From assembly GCF_963662255.1 (NCBI RefSeq), contig NC_085047.1, positions 45,725,006 through 45,789,005 on the forward strand: 64,000 nucleotides of DNA, given 5' to 3'. This document shows, one piece after another, positions 36,501 through 47,700 of the stretch (positions are counted from its first letter, which is position 1; the number at the start of each line of letters is the position of its first letter). The position numbers were made by a program, and so were the translations under genes. This DNA comes from Cinclus cinclus. Its lineage: Eukaryota > Chordata > Aves > Passeriformes > Cinclidae. Under the pieces are notes generated by a model that ran no database searches, was not told where the DNA came from, and saw nothing but the letters and a program-made list of their open reading frames with translations.

Positions 36501-37499
36501 AAGGAGGAGGAGCAGGAGAGCCTTGCCTTCAATTGTCATATCAGAATTATTGCTGAGCCTGACAGCAGATTTGTAGCACATTGAGAGAAATCGTTTGTGA
36601 CATCAGAATCAAGTGCAGCGAAATAATTTCTGTACTGGAAACACCTCTCCCATGCAGGGTCAGAGAACGGCTAAATTCTGAAGTATTTAACTTAATGAAA
36701 CTGGCAGCAGCTACCGAGTACTTGTCCTCGAGGAACTGCTGACATTTGCAGTGAAGCCACAATGAGACCAACAAAACAGGGCCTGGAGCAAACTCACTAT
36801 CGAGGAAAAATCATTACAGACTGCACTGAACATATTTATAAAACACAAATGATGTCTGAAACCTTTGGGCCTTGTGTGGCAACCATGCCCTAACAGAAAT
36901 ATTCAACACTTTTCACCAAAGAATCTTCCGCTATGGACACCAGTGGGTCAGTTAGTTTATCTTGACAGTGGCCTCAATGCAGAGATGTTGGCAACTAATC
37001 TTGGGAGCAAGTGAAACCATGCAAGCAGCCTGTGAAGAGAGAGCTGGCTGCCTTCCCCTGATGTTGATGTGGGGCTCTGCTCAGCCGGCAGCCATCACGC
37101 TCCAGTGCCTCTTACACTTGGCAGGAGCAAAGGGCTCTTCCATGGGGAAGTGGCTTTGCATAAATGCCAAAGGTGAGGCTCAATGCAGCCCCTGCTCAGC
37201 CTCCTCCTGCATCTGACACTAGAGAGGGAAAAGCCCCCAGTGTGGCTGGTGCCTTGGGTCTCCCTCCAGATGTGCTTGAGGATGTCCAGTGGTGTCTGGA
37301 CTGAGGCTGTGTCCTTAGACATGTTCAGGTATTTCTAACACAGGATATGGGGAGATGCTAAATACTGGGTGAAAATGCATCATAGTCTCTGCTCCTAATA
37401 TAGAAGTTTACTGGGATAACTTGAAGATTGGATGCAAGACTACAGCTTTTGCTGGCTTCTTAGACCTTTTCTGGGTTATTTAGGACATCATCATTAATA
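33541..37499. other. Intergenic DNA with simple repeats, no gene recognised
   Basis: A T15 run near 33606-33621 and a (TTC)n tract at 34447-34483 stand out. Open frames up to about 114 codons lack domains. The purine-rich stretch near 36485-36525 gives Glu/Lys-rich frames by composition. Confidence 0.5.
34447..34483. repeat. (TTC)n microsatellite
   Basis: About twelve TTC units, pure homopyrimidine on the plus strand, so it could adopt triplex structure under supercoiling. Confidence 0.92.
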
Positions 37500-37605
37500 C
37501 TCTTGGGCACATGGTGTGACTCTTGGGGATGCTGCTGTGCAGGGCCCAACAGTTGGACTCGTTGATTCTTGTGGGTTCCTTCCAACTCAGCATATTCTGT
37601 GGTAC
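37500..37605 (+). mobile_element. CR1-like LINE 3'-end fragment
   Basis: The stretch contains GTTGGACTCGTTGATTCTTG followed by TGGGTTCCTTCCAACTCAGC and ATATTCTGTGG, the usual CR1 terminal arrangement. It is a short truncated copy just upstream of a much longer CR1. Confidence 0.8.
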
Positions 37606-37689
37606 TTGATTTTGTAATCACTGTTCCAAACCACGATGTTTATTAAACTGGTTGAGTTTAGTTATTTTAACTAAATTTCTTTCTGTGAG

Positions 37690-38825
37690 GAGCCTCGCTG
37701 TCCCTCATCCGGACATGAGCTACATGTCTTTGACACAAGCCTTCAGCTCTGTCTCATAAAGCATTCTCTTGGAGCAAACAGTCTGCTCATGGTTTGGACA
37801 GGTGAACTCTTTGCTGAGTGATAACTCTTTGGTGGCTGGATGTGTGGGCCCAGAGAGTGGAGGGGAACAGAGGGAGATCCATCAGGTGGCTGGTCACAAG
37901 TGATATTCCCCAGGGATCAGTTTTGTAGCCAGCTCTGTTTAATATCTTTATCAATGATCTAGGTGAAGGAATTGAGAGCTCCTCAGTCAGTTCAAAGATG
38001 ACATCTCGTTGGGTGTGGGTGTTGATCTGCTGGAAGGCAGGAAGGCTCTGCAGAGGGATCTGGACATGCTGGATCAAAGGACCAGGGTCAGTTGTATGAT
38101 GTTCATCAAGGCCAAGTGCCAGGTCCTGCCCTTGAGTCACAGCAACCCCAGGCAGTGCTACAGGCTGGGGCAGTAGCTGGAAAGTTGCCTGGCAGAAAAG
38201 GACCAGGGGGTGCTGGCAAACAGCAGCTGAACATGATCCAGGGTGTGCCCAGGTGGCCAAGAAGGCCATTGTCATCCTGTCCTGGATCAGCAGTGGTGTG
38301 GGCAGCAGGAGCAGGGCAGTGACCGTCCCCCTGTGCTGGGCACTGCTGAGGCCACAGCTCCAATCCTGTGCTCAGTTCTGGGCCCCTCACTGCAAGGAAG
38401 ACATTGAGGGGCTGGAGCATGTCCGGAGAAGGGCAACGGAGCTGGGGAAGGGTCTGGAGCACAAGTCCTGTGAGGAGCAGCTGAGGGAGCTGGGGGTGTT
38501 CAGCCTGGAGAAAAGGAGGCTCAGGGGGGACCTCATCACTCTACAGCTGCCTGAAAGGAGGGGGCAGCCAGGGGGGGTCAAATAAAAATAGGAAAAGAGA
38601 AAATGGCATCAAATTGCACCAGGGAAACTGTAGACTGGATATTTGGAAAACATAAAGGGTTGTCAATCATTGGAACAGGCTGTCCAGGGAAGTGTTGGAG
38701 TCACCATCCCTGGAAATACATAAAAGTTGTGTAGATGTGGTGCTTAGGGACATGGTTTATCAGTGGACGTGATGATCTTAAGGTTTTTTCCAACCTAAAC
38801 AACTCTATGATTCTATGATTCTACA
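37690..38825 (+). mobile_element. CR1 LINE, 3' part of ORF2 plus 3' UTR
   Basis: About 1.1 kb resembles the classic avian CR1 sequence: the reverse-transcriptase region with TCTGTTTAATATCTTTATCA and GGATCTGGACATGCTGGATC, then the conserved C-terminal coding block (GGCCAAGAAGGCCATTGTCA, TGGGCCCCTCACTGCAAGGA, GCCTGGAGAAAAGGAGGCTC). It ends in CAACTCTATGATTCTATGAT, the terminal octamer repeat. Several frameshifts and stops break ORF2; the plus-strand open frames inside (38092-38322, 38253-38585) are fragments of it. A 5'-truncated dead copy, plus orientation. The left edge is approximate. Confidence 0.92.
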
Positions 38826-41800
38826 TGGATGTGCAAGCCCCTGGCAAGAGGTTAAACCAGAGAACTCCCGAGGCCCCTTCCAGCCTGAATTACCCCATTA
38901 CCCAGTGTTTTTATGGATAAAAATGAGAGGAAGTTGACAGACCCAACTCAGTGAGATTGTTTGGGATGTTTTGTAGATGCACAGGCTGATCTGCAAGACA
39001 CAAAACAAATCTGTTTGTATGGGTTATGGCAGCCTCACCGTGTGCATGTATGTGTGGCTGCACTTCTGCAGCATGTGGTCCCCAAAAGCACCAGCCCCCT
39101 CCCAGCCCCTTGTGTCTGCTTGTGTGTGGGTGAACAGTTATGTTTTGGGATGGAAGGAAACACCTATCACCACCCTGACCCAGCACACCAGGATACTTAG
39201 GGAGCTAAGAGAAGTGGTGCAAAACAGGCAGCAGTGGACACAAAGAAATTTCCCAAATATCATAGAGTAGATCACGAGCAGAGATGGAAATGAGATGTCA
39301 ACCACCAGATCCTGGGGCCACACATGTCCCCAGAACAAAAAAAACACCCCAAAAATGGTGTAAAACAGCAGCTACTGGCAGATATCCAGTGATTTTGAGT
39401 TTTGGATAGAGACACCTTCAGTTTAAAGATCATGCTTCATTTCCTGGATCTATAACATATTTTGCTTGAACTCTACAAATTCATTTAGACAAGGATTAGA
39501 TGGTACATGTCTTCCTGCTTCCTGAGTTGGGCTGTGCTGGAAAGATGAAACTTGCAGGGATGGAGCAATAGCATTTATGAGATTGATGAAGAAGAATGGA
39601 AGGGCCCAGAAAAAAACAAAATCCACCAAGCCAAAAAAACATCAAAAAACCTTGAAAGCAGGCTGAGAACAAATTGCTCTAAATTTACATTATATTAATC
39701 TCTGAAATTACATGAAAGGAATGATGGCTAGTACTTGTGAAACAGAGGCAGGATGCTCATTAATGAGAACATGAACCTCTGTGGGACAGAAAGTCCAAGT
39801 AGCAAGGTAATTTGTCAGCTTGCTTCATTTTCTGTCTTTGACAGAAGTAGATGAGAAGTCACAGCCACCGTTTCTTCCTTAACTCAGTCATCTTTTCATT
39901 TTATGGTTTTTCTGTGAGGTTTTGGTACTTCACGAAACAAGAAAGAATTTGGGAAACATTTCACCTACCATTTGTCACAAAAACTTCAGCATCTCCTCCA
40001 AAGCAGCCACCTTAGTTTATGGAGACAGGCTTACCTAGAATTTATGGAGACTGGTGACCCACAGTGAGCAGGATGTGTGTGGGACACTCATCTGGAGCCA
40101 GGGCAGAAGAAGGGACTCAGCCCTTGGGGCCACCCCTACCTCACCACCTTCTCACAGAATGTGTTGGATTTACATGGCAGGGGTTTGGTACTGGGGGGCT
40201 ACAGAAGAATGTGTGTGTGTAGTGTGTATGTGTCTGTGTGTGTGTGTGTCTGTGTGTCTGTGTGTCTGTGTGTCTGTGTGTGTGTGTGTCTGTGTGTGTG
40301 TGTCTGTGTGTGTTAAATGCTGACAGAAGGTTTCCCGTGTCCAACAGAGCCAATGCCAGCCTGTGCCAAGATGGTCCCACTGCTGGTCATGGCTGAGCCC
40401 AGCAGCTGGGGTAACAGAGTTAAGAAAGGTGAAAAATGCACAATGCCAGCTGGAGAGAGGAGTGAGAATGTGTAAAAGGGACAGCTCTGCAGACACCCAG
40501 CTCAGTGAAAAGGAGGGGCAGGAGATGCTCCAGGTGCCAGAGCTGAGGCTCCCCTACAGCTCCTGATGCAGACCATAGGGAGGCAGCTGTGCCCCTGCAG
40601 CCATGGAGATCCATGGGGATGCAGAGATCCACCTGCAGCCCATGGAGGAGACCCACAGAACAGCCAAGAGAATGCTTACTGCAGTGCTCAGAGTTGCATC
40701 TGACACTCTAAAAAGGTTTAGTACAATCCATTTTGGATCTTAGCAGCATTTAATTCCTTCACTGCGTGCTGGTAGCCCAGAGGTGTTGCAGACAGTGATT
40801 TTCCCCATTAGTGCTCTTTTTTGTGATTGCCACAGAACACACCTCGTGCAGCAGCAGGGTGTATGTCTTGTAAGACAGGAGTGCATTTCAAATTGTGCAG
40901 GATTTACATCCAGCTTGTCTGCCATACACTTAAACTGAAAACACTCTAGCATTAGCTACAGCTCAGTCAGACACATAACTCACTTCACATGGAAGCACAC
41001 TTTGATAGACTCTTTCTTCAGACAGCAGAGATAAATGACTTGTAGAAAGATACTATTTGCAGGACAGAAAATTCATATTGCAGAGACCAGAGATTTTCTA
41101 AAGCTTTATTATTGATGCAATGAATCAGTATTTGCTACTCAATGTAATCTTGGCAGCATGGCAATATACTTTTTACTGTTTTGAAAATAAATGGAAATGA
41201 AGAGTACCAGCTTTATTTCAAAACAGCATCATGTCAATCAGTCTGTTTGTTTTGAAGGAGGTGTATATGCAGGGCTGTTAGATGACAGGTCTCAAAATGC
41301 ATTAAAACTATTTTACCTTTGGAGGGTGACTGTTACAGATCAGATTCTGCATACTACTGTTTTCATTAAAATAACTGAATATGAAAAAGAAGAGCCTGCA
41401 AATATTAAAGAATAAGCCTCGCTCTCATTCACTAGTTCACTCCTCTCCTTTCCTTGCTCCCAATCCTTACGTGTACTATTCCCACAAGATCTCTCTTCAC
41501 CTCCATCTTGTTGACTGAATCCCATTAACTGAAAATATCCTCCTACCACCAGATGAAAAGGGTAGGAATTCTTGCCTAAGGATTACTAGAATTTACAGAA
41601 GTCAACAACATGATGGTATGCAGTGGGAATGATGCCACCCAAAGTGCAGGAAAAATGCTTCAGTCCTTTCCCAAATATGATTTTCAGTGGTATCACTGGG
41701 ACTTCTGCTTCAGCAATAGCTTGTAGAACTGACACATAAAAAATACCACATAATATAAACTGAATTTGTGACATAACAAATAATATTTAATATATAGCAT

Positions 41801-41984
41801 TGAATGCATACACATCTATACCAGTGCCATAACAACAAAACAGAACTTGTAAAATTAGCAGCAGTTTTTTGCAAGTACAAAAATACACATTTTTTTTCCA
41901 GAACATATATAATAGCAAAATTTAACAGGATATATTATACAAACTCAAAGCATTTAGATAATGCATTACTCTAATATATTATAT
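38826..41984. other. Intergenic DNA with a GT microsatellite, no gene recognised
   Basis: No exon is recognised between the two long CR1 copies. A long GT/GTCT repeat at 40210-40313 produces open frames on both strands. TTTATT at about 41105-41110 would read AATAAA on the minus strand and could be a distal ARHGAP20 polyadenylation signal, but nothing else supports that. Confidence 0.5.
40210..40313. repeat. Compound (GT)n / (TGTGTC)n microsatellite
   Basis: About 104 bases of GT units interrupted regularly by TCT, giving a higher-order TGTGTGTC pattern. Likely length-polymorphic and capable of Z-DNA formation. Confidence 0.93.
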
Positions 41985-42935
41985 GACACAGACAGTGAGA
42001 CCAAGTTCACTCTCAGCAGGCTGGTAGATGACAGGATGCTGAGAGGTGCAGTTGACACAACAGAAGGACGGGATGCCCCCCAGAGGGACCTGGACAAACT
42101 TGAGAGGTGGGCGCATGAGAGCCCCAGGAGGTTCAACAAGTCCAAGTGCAAGGTGCTGCATCTTGCCCTGTGTCAGGACAAGCCCAGGTACAGGTACAGA
42201 CTGGGAGAACTCTTTGAGAGCAGCCCTGCCACGAAGGGCTTGGGATGGGGATGCTGCTGGGTGAGAGGCTGGACACAAGCTGTCAGTGTGCACTCCCAGC
42301 CCAGCAAGCCAAACGTGTCCTGGGCTGCATCCAGAGCAGCGTGGGCAGCAGGGCAGGGAGGGGATTCTGCCCCTCTGCTCTGCTCTGCTCAGACCCCACC
42401 TGCAGTGCTGCACCCAACTCTGGGGGGCCAGCACAGGGAGGGCCTGTTGGAGTGAGCACAGAGGAGGACCATAAAGAACATTAGAGAAATGGGAAACCTC
42501 TTCTGTGGGGAAATGCTGAGAGAGTTGGGCTTGCTAAGCCTGGAGAAGAGGCTTCAGAAAGACCTCAGTTAGGCCTTCAGTACCTTTAGAGGGCTTATCA
42601 GAAGAAAGGAGATGACTTTTTATATGGGCAGATAGTAGAGGGACAAGGGGCAAGGTTTTAAACTTGGAAGTGAAGGAAGAAGGAGGAAGTTTTAAACTTG
42701 GAATTCCTTCTTTAAGGAAGAAATTCTACTCAGAGACTGGTGAAGCACTAGAACAAGTTGCCCCAAGAAGTTATGGATGTCCCATCTCTGGAAGTATTCA
42801 AGGCTGGGTTGGACTGGGCTCTGAGCAACCTCATCTAGAGTAAGGTGTCCCTGTCTCTGTTGGAGGGGGTTGGAACTGTATGATTTTTAAGGTCCTTTCC
42901 AACACAATCCATTTTGTGGTTTTATGTTTTAGATG
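41985..42935 (+). mobile_element. CR1 LINE, C-terminal ORF2 remnant plus 3' UTR
   Basis: Degenerate CR1 in plus orientation. It contains AGAGGGACCTGGACAAACTT, AGGTTCAACAAGTCCAAGTG, CTGGGCTGCATCCAGAGCAG, and a 3' end with GGTTGGAACTGTATG and AAGGTCCTTTCCAACACAAT. The plus-strand open frame at 41961-42455 is a fragment of the reverse-transcriptase C-terminal region. The copy is antisense to ARHGAP20 and lies about 700 bases past its stop codon, so it may sit inside or just beyond the 3' UTR. Confidence 0.9.
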
Positions 42936-43646
42936 TTGCATAATAAAATTACACGTGTTCTGCTTGCAATAATACATAATGCCATTTACAGCAATGTTAA
43001 GAAACTATTCACAACTTAAACATGAAGAGAACAGCCAACAAAGCACAATAAATGAAACACAGAGTTGCAAGGTGTTAGTTACAAGATTCAGCGTTTCCCT
43101 TTACATATTTTTGGGCTTCCTTTCTTCTTTCATTTGCAGTGTGAAAGAAATAACTACACCTATCGAACATACTGTATAAACATACAGAAAACAACACACT
43201 CCTTGGAGGACAATGAAGGTAATATTTATCAGTTTCAGAACAGTAGTATTATACCACAGTTATGGAAGCTATTCTGACTTTGCACGCTACATCAAAAGCA
43301 CAAAGGACTGGGACTCACATCTGCAAGGCTCAACACTTGAGCGGACAAGGAGAGAGACCCAGCAGGCAGCCCACTGCCCTGGCAGGGTCAGGGAGCAGGA
43401 CACTGGCCTTAGTTACCTCCTGGGTCCCTTCCAGATTTTCAGGAGATTTCTGTTTGCTTGCTTTTCAGCAATTTTTACTATTCCTACAATGTTCTTGCAA
43501 AGCTTTCTATTGGAACATTACTCAGTTTCCTAAAAAAAGAAAACCTTTGAGTCCAGTGACTGCTCAATTAAATTTGAACAATCTGGATGTTAAACTTAAA
43601 ATGAACACACATCAACACCAAAGGCATTTTCTTTATGGTGTTTATT
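42936..43646 (-). other. ARHGAP20: ARHGAP20 3' flank, probable 3' UTR
   Basis: AT-rich sequence lies between the CR1 copy and the ARHGAP20 stop. On the minus strand AATAAA occurs at 43646-43641, directly after the stop codon, too close for the usual arrangement unless the UTR is minimal. No coding continuation is seen in any minus-strand frame. The transcript end is not determinable here. Confidence 0.4.
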
Positions 43647-44734
43647 TTAAGTATTAAGATTCCTCTGCAAAAAGCTTTGGTCAGTCTCTTCAAACTTTGG
43701 ACTGCTGTAATGCTTTTCTAGACCTCCTCTTTGATCATGAAGTCTGTCTCTCCCGGTGACTTTCAGAGGCAATGGCTGAAGGTCAGGTTTAATGAAACAG
43801 CCATCAACTCCATCAGTAGGTTTCAGGGGTGCTGACCTGCTGCTGGGCCCCACCAAGCTCCCCTCAGCCCCACTGTCAGTAGGTTGTGGAGATGGTGGCA
43901 CCATGGTGGGTGGAAGAAAACAGTCATCAGCCACAGCAGCAGCAGCATCTTCGTGTTTCTTTAGTGACTGGAAAGTGCTATCGAAAGGGCAGGAGGTTTC
44001 ACTTAAGGTAAACAGAGCCTGGTCTGAAAACACTGAGAAAGCACTGTCCAAGGAGCAAATCGATGACACAGATGGAGACGTCCCAGAAGAAGACCGGCTA
44101 AAAGAGCTAAATCCTGAGCAAATATTGAATCCCTCTGGCGTTGGAGGCAGGAGACAATGGGACAGGTCTTTCCTTTCAACGTTTTGGTTTGCGTTGTCAC
44201 TTTTACCAACGTTAATCCCTATAAGCAAGCTCTGATTGCCCAGCTTTTGCCTTTCCACCTGCAACGACCGGCGCTGGCAGAGGCACTCCTCATCTCCGTG
44301 AGACAGGACAACGTCACAGCTGGCTTTGCGCATCGCCTTCTCACGCCCGGCATCGGCGCGGGCGGAACTGGAGCTCTGCAGGCCAACTGCAGGCTCGGAG
44401 GAGCGCCGCTGCCTCCTCACAGTTTTGGGAGCACCTGAGGTAGCTGCTGAGGGGAAGCCACTGGAGTAGGGAGACTCATTTGAGTTTTCTTGCGAGGAAA
44501 ACTTCAGGTGCACGTCAGTGGAAATCGCCAACTGCTTCAGTTTGTTTTGGCTCTGGATTTCATCCACCTCCGTCTGCTCCGAGTCGCCGTCGCTCAGAGT
44601 GAAGACAGACTCCCTGCTTCTGTTATCCTGATCACGGGTTTTAATCCAGTCACTGGAGGAAGAGTCAGCTTCATCATTTGCCTCATTTTCCAGGCTGTCA
44701 TAGGAAGAGTCATTCTGATGCAGAGAAGCAACAT
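43647..44734 (-). CDS. ARHGAP20: ARHGAP20 terminal coding exon (C-terminal tail)
   Basis: The minus-strand acceptor TTGCAG precedes 44734 and the frame stays open to TAA at 43647-43649, 361 residues. It begins with HQNDSSYDSLENE, well conserved in ARHGAP20, followed by an acidic Ser-rich stretch, a basic RRQRRSSEP motif (a plausible phosphorylation or 14-3-3 type site), a SLLIGINVGKS segment and a Ser-rich region. It ends in LQRNLNT. From memory the mammalian tail is considerably longer and carries the RR-x-SEP unit twice; only one is present here. No frameshift is apparent within the exon. Confidence 0.93.
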
Positions 44735-47700
44735 CTGCAAGGACAAACCAAATGTTAACACATCAGTGACTGAACCACCCTCTTGACAAGCAGTGCTTTT
44801 TTTCCTGGCAAGTATCCTTTACTTTCAGGAGCATTTGCCCTTTAAAGATTCTTCAAGCAAAAGTACTATTAATTTCATTAAAAATTACTGTCTTCACTTT
44901 GAAGTGGAGAAGTTGAAGTGAGTACAAAGCTACAGTTCAGTCAAGAAATACAGGATAATGGCACAAATAAGGGTTAGGGAGTTTTTGTTGTGGTTTTGCT
45001 TTGGTTTGGTTTTTTTAGGTAGATAGTAGCTAATCCAGTTGTAAACAATAATTTACATACATACGTACTTTGAATTGGTAATTTATTTAACTTTTCACTA
45101 TTGGATATTGAAAGCAACATTTAATCTTTCTTTCCTTCTTTCAGACAAATGAAAAGAACAGGGTAACTTCTTACCTCTACTTCTTCCAGAAAATACAGTA
45201 TTTTTAAGAGCAACACTGTGAAGTTTTAGGCTCAGTTTAAACAGCCACCTCATTTGCCCTGAGCAGTGCACACCTGGGCCCTATCCTGTATCTGCAGTAA
45301 TTGGAATTACATTAAAATCTCTTTTGCTCTGGGTTAGGCTAAGCTGCCTTATCTCACATTTGCAGCAGACATGGCTCATGCACGGGCAGTCACCATGCCT
45401 CAGTGCCTGCCTGAAAGCTCGTTCAGCTGCTGCAACCTGTCGTTGGGTCTAAGCTCTCACTGCCAGCACAACCCAGCACAGCACATCCCATGTGCTGCAC
45501 TCCTGGGGAGGGGGCAGGCCAAATTTCACCCAATCTCACTGGAGGCAGTGCATGAGGAGTTTGGAACAGCCACACTGAGTCAGTCAGACATGCTGACACA
45601 AGTGCCATTACCACTCTCAGTATAGGCCACCTGTGACAAAATTTATTTTACAAAAATGCTGCTTTGGAAATACTTTGAGGAGAGACACAAAACTCCAGTC
45701 AAAATCAGAGGGCTGGAGAGAAAAAAAGCATCAATGATAATCTAGAAAAGTCTGTCAATTCATCTGCCAAACACTTCCAGTCACCACTTCCCTGATATTT
45801 CTGTTCTAGCAGCAAAATCTGGATGTCCCATTGAAACTCAGGAGATCTCTCTCTTTAGGTAGTGAATAGACACTTTCAACCCTAACGTAATGGTGTGGCA
45901 GCTGTATTATGATCACTGTTGATCACTGACCTCCTGATATTTTGGGAAAACATAAGCTAGATTTGAGAGGAAGCCTTCTCTAGATTTTTTTCTTTTCTTT
46001 GTGTCCCCTCCCTCCTTTTTAACCATAGTGGTTCAGATGACTGGTACAGGAGAACAAGAGTCTTTGTGAAAGCTTTCTGTGATATAGTCCAGGTCTGTGG
46101 GAAGTTGAATCAGTGATTATGACCAATTCTTTGGGGAACTGAATGGAAAGAGAACAGCAGTATCTGGGAACACCACATGAAGAAGGAACAGCATTCCTGC
46201 ATGGAATATACCAATTTTTTGCCTGGCTTGGTTTAGCTGCCTTGACAGGATCAAAACATCAATCTGCATTACCTGAGCTGTTCTCTCTCTTGCATGTCAT
46301 CAGTATTTCTCCAAAGAGGGAGGTAATTTCATCTCCAAAAATCCTGCAGCAATTCTCAATGAGGTACTGTACCAGACTAGAAATCTGCAAGAAAGCAACG
46401 GGAGAGAGATGTCAGATCTTCTATTATTCAACTCAGGACAAGCTCACCATACAAGTGAGGAACAGGAGCAAACTGTCATGAAGGCAGCCAGGAAGTACTC
46501 TCTCAGTCTCCTGGGCCTGATAAACTGTCCTGGTGTACATCCTTGTAAACATCTTTTCCATTCTACTCTGTCCTGTTCTGAGGTCACCACAACCAGAGAT
46601 CTTCTTGATGAGAGAAGCATTTTGCTGACACACTGTGCATTGTTTTATGACCTCTCTCCCATTCTTCCACAAAGATTATGAGAATGGATTGATGAATGTT
46701 GCTGGAGCCCTGATACGAGGACAAGTCCTGATCTGAAGAGGTACTGAGTGTTCTCATGTTTGTAACCAAGAGCCTGGTTGAATGGGATGAAGGCTGGCTT
46801 GGTTTTCTGCTACACTGAAGTGTCCTTACCTTTTTAATAAATTCACTTTCTATATCAGGAGTGGAGGAAACAGGAGGCCAGAGCAGGCTAGGTGCAATGC
46901 AGACAGCCAGATTAAAAGCATTCATCTGGTTCTCTTCAGATCGCATTTCTATCCCATGCAGTACTCCAAAGATGTAACGTAAGAGAACAACATTAGCTCT
47001 GGGGAGATGCTCTATTAACCTGAAAACATATAAAACCCAGAATTCTTCACATTAGTGACCACTTTCCACAGATACACACAAGTCAAGATAATGGAAATGC
47101 AGAAACAGGGTAACACGGTGCACTAATTAAACAAGGGAGAGTGTCAAAGAGATGTTCTTATTTGGGCTAAAAAAATATAATTGTAAGTTGAATATTTGTG
47201 ATTCTGCATTCTGGGATATACATTTATAGGAAAAGAATGTAGAGAACATAATTAACTACCTTTGGATGCTTTTTATTTTCTCTTCATTATTTCCTTGATC
47301 CAGCACAGAGATCCACTTATCACACAGCTGGGATGATAAAATACTGCCTGGGATATTGCGAAGAAAATCCTTACCAAGAGAAAAGAAGAACAAAACACAT
47401 GAGCAGCTGTTCTGGGGCACATGAGGGAGTAGGAATAAGATACACAGATACAAGAGGATATATCCATGGGACAGCACTCACTGGCAAGCATATTGTTACA
47501 CACAACAACCAAAACCAGAAGAAAATCATCTGAGGTAGAGGCACTTTAGATTATGCTTAAAGTAAGTATTTTCCTGGTTTTCCCTACCCTTTCCTGCCAA
47601 AACAGAGGTATTTAAATGCTTCATCTGATATTGCTGAACTAAAAAATCTGCAGTAAGACTAGTTATTTTGATGTTGCAATAACGTCTGCCTTTACTTATC

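Noticed and set aside
37787..38585. Open frames of 110-162 codons
   Set aside because: They lie inside the 1.1 kb CR1 element and are fragments or antisense shadows of its ORF2.
41961..42455. 164-codon plus-strand frame
   Set aside because: It is the degenerate C-terminal reverse-transcriptase region of a CR1 copy, not a host gene.
43792..44235. 147-codon plus-strand frame
   Set aside because: It is the antisense shadow of the ARHGAP20 terminal exon, whose minus-strand frame is longer and conserved.
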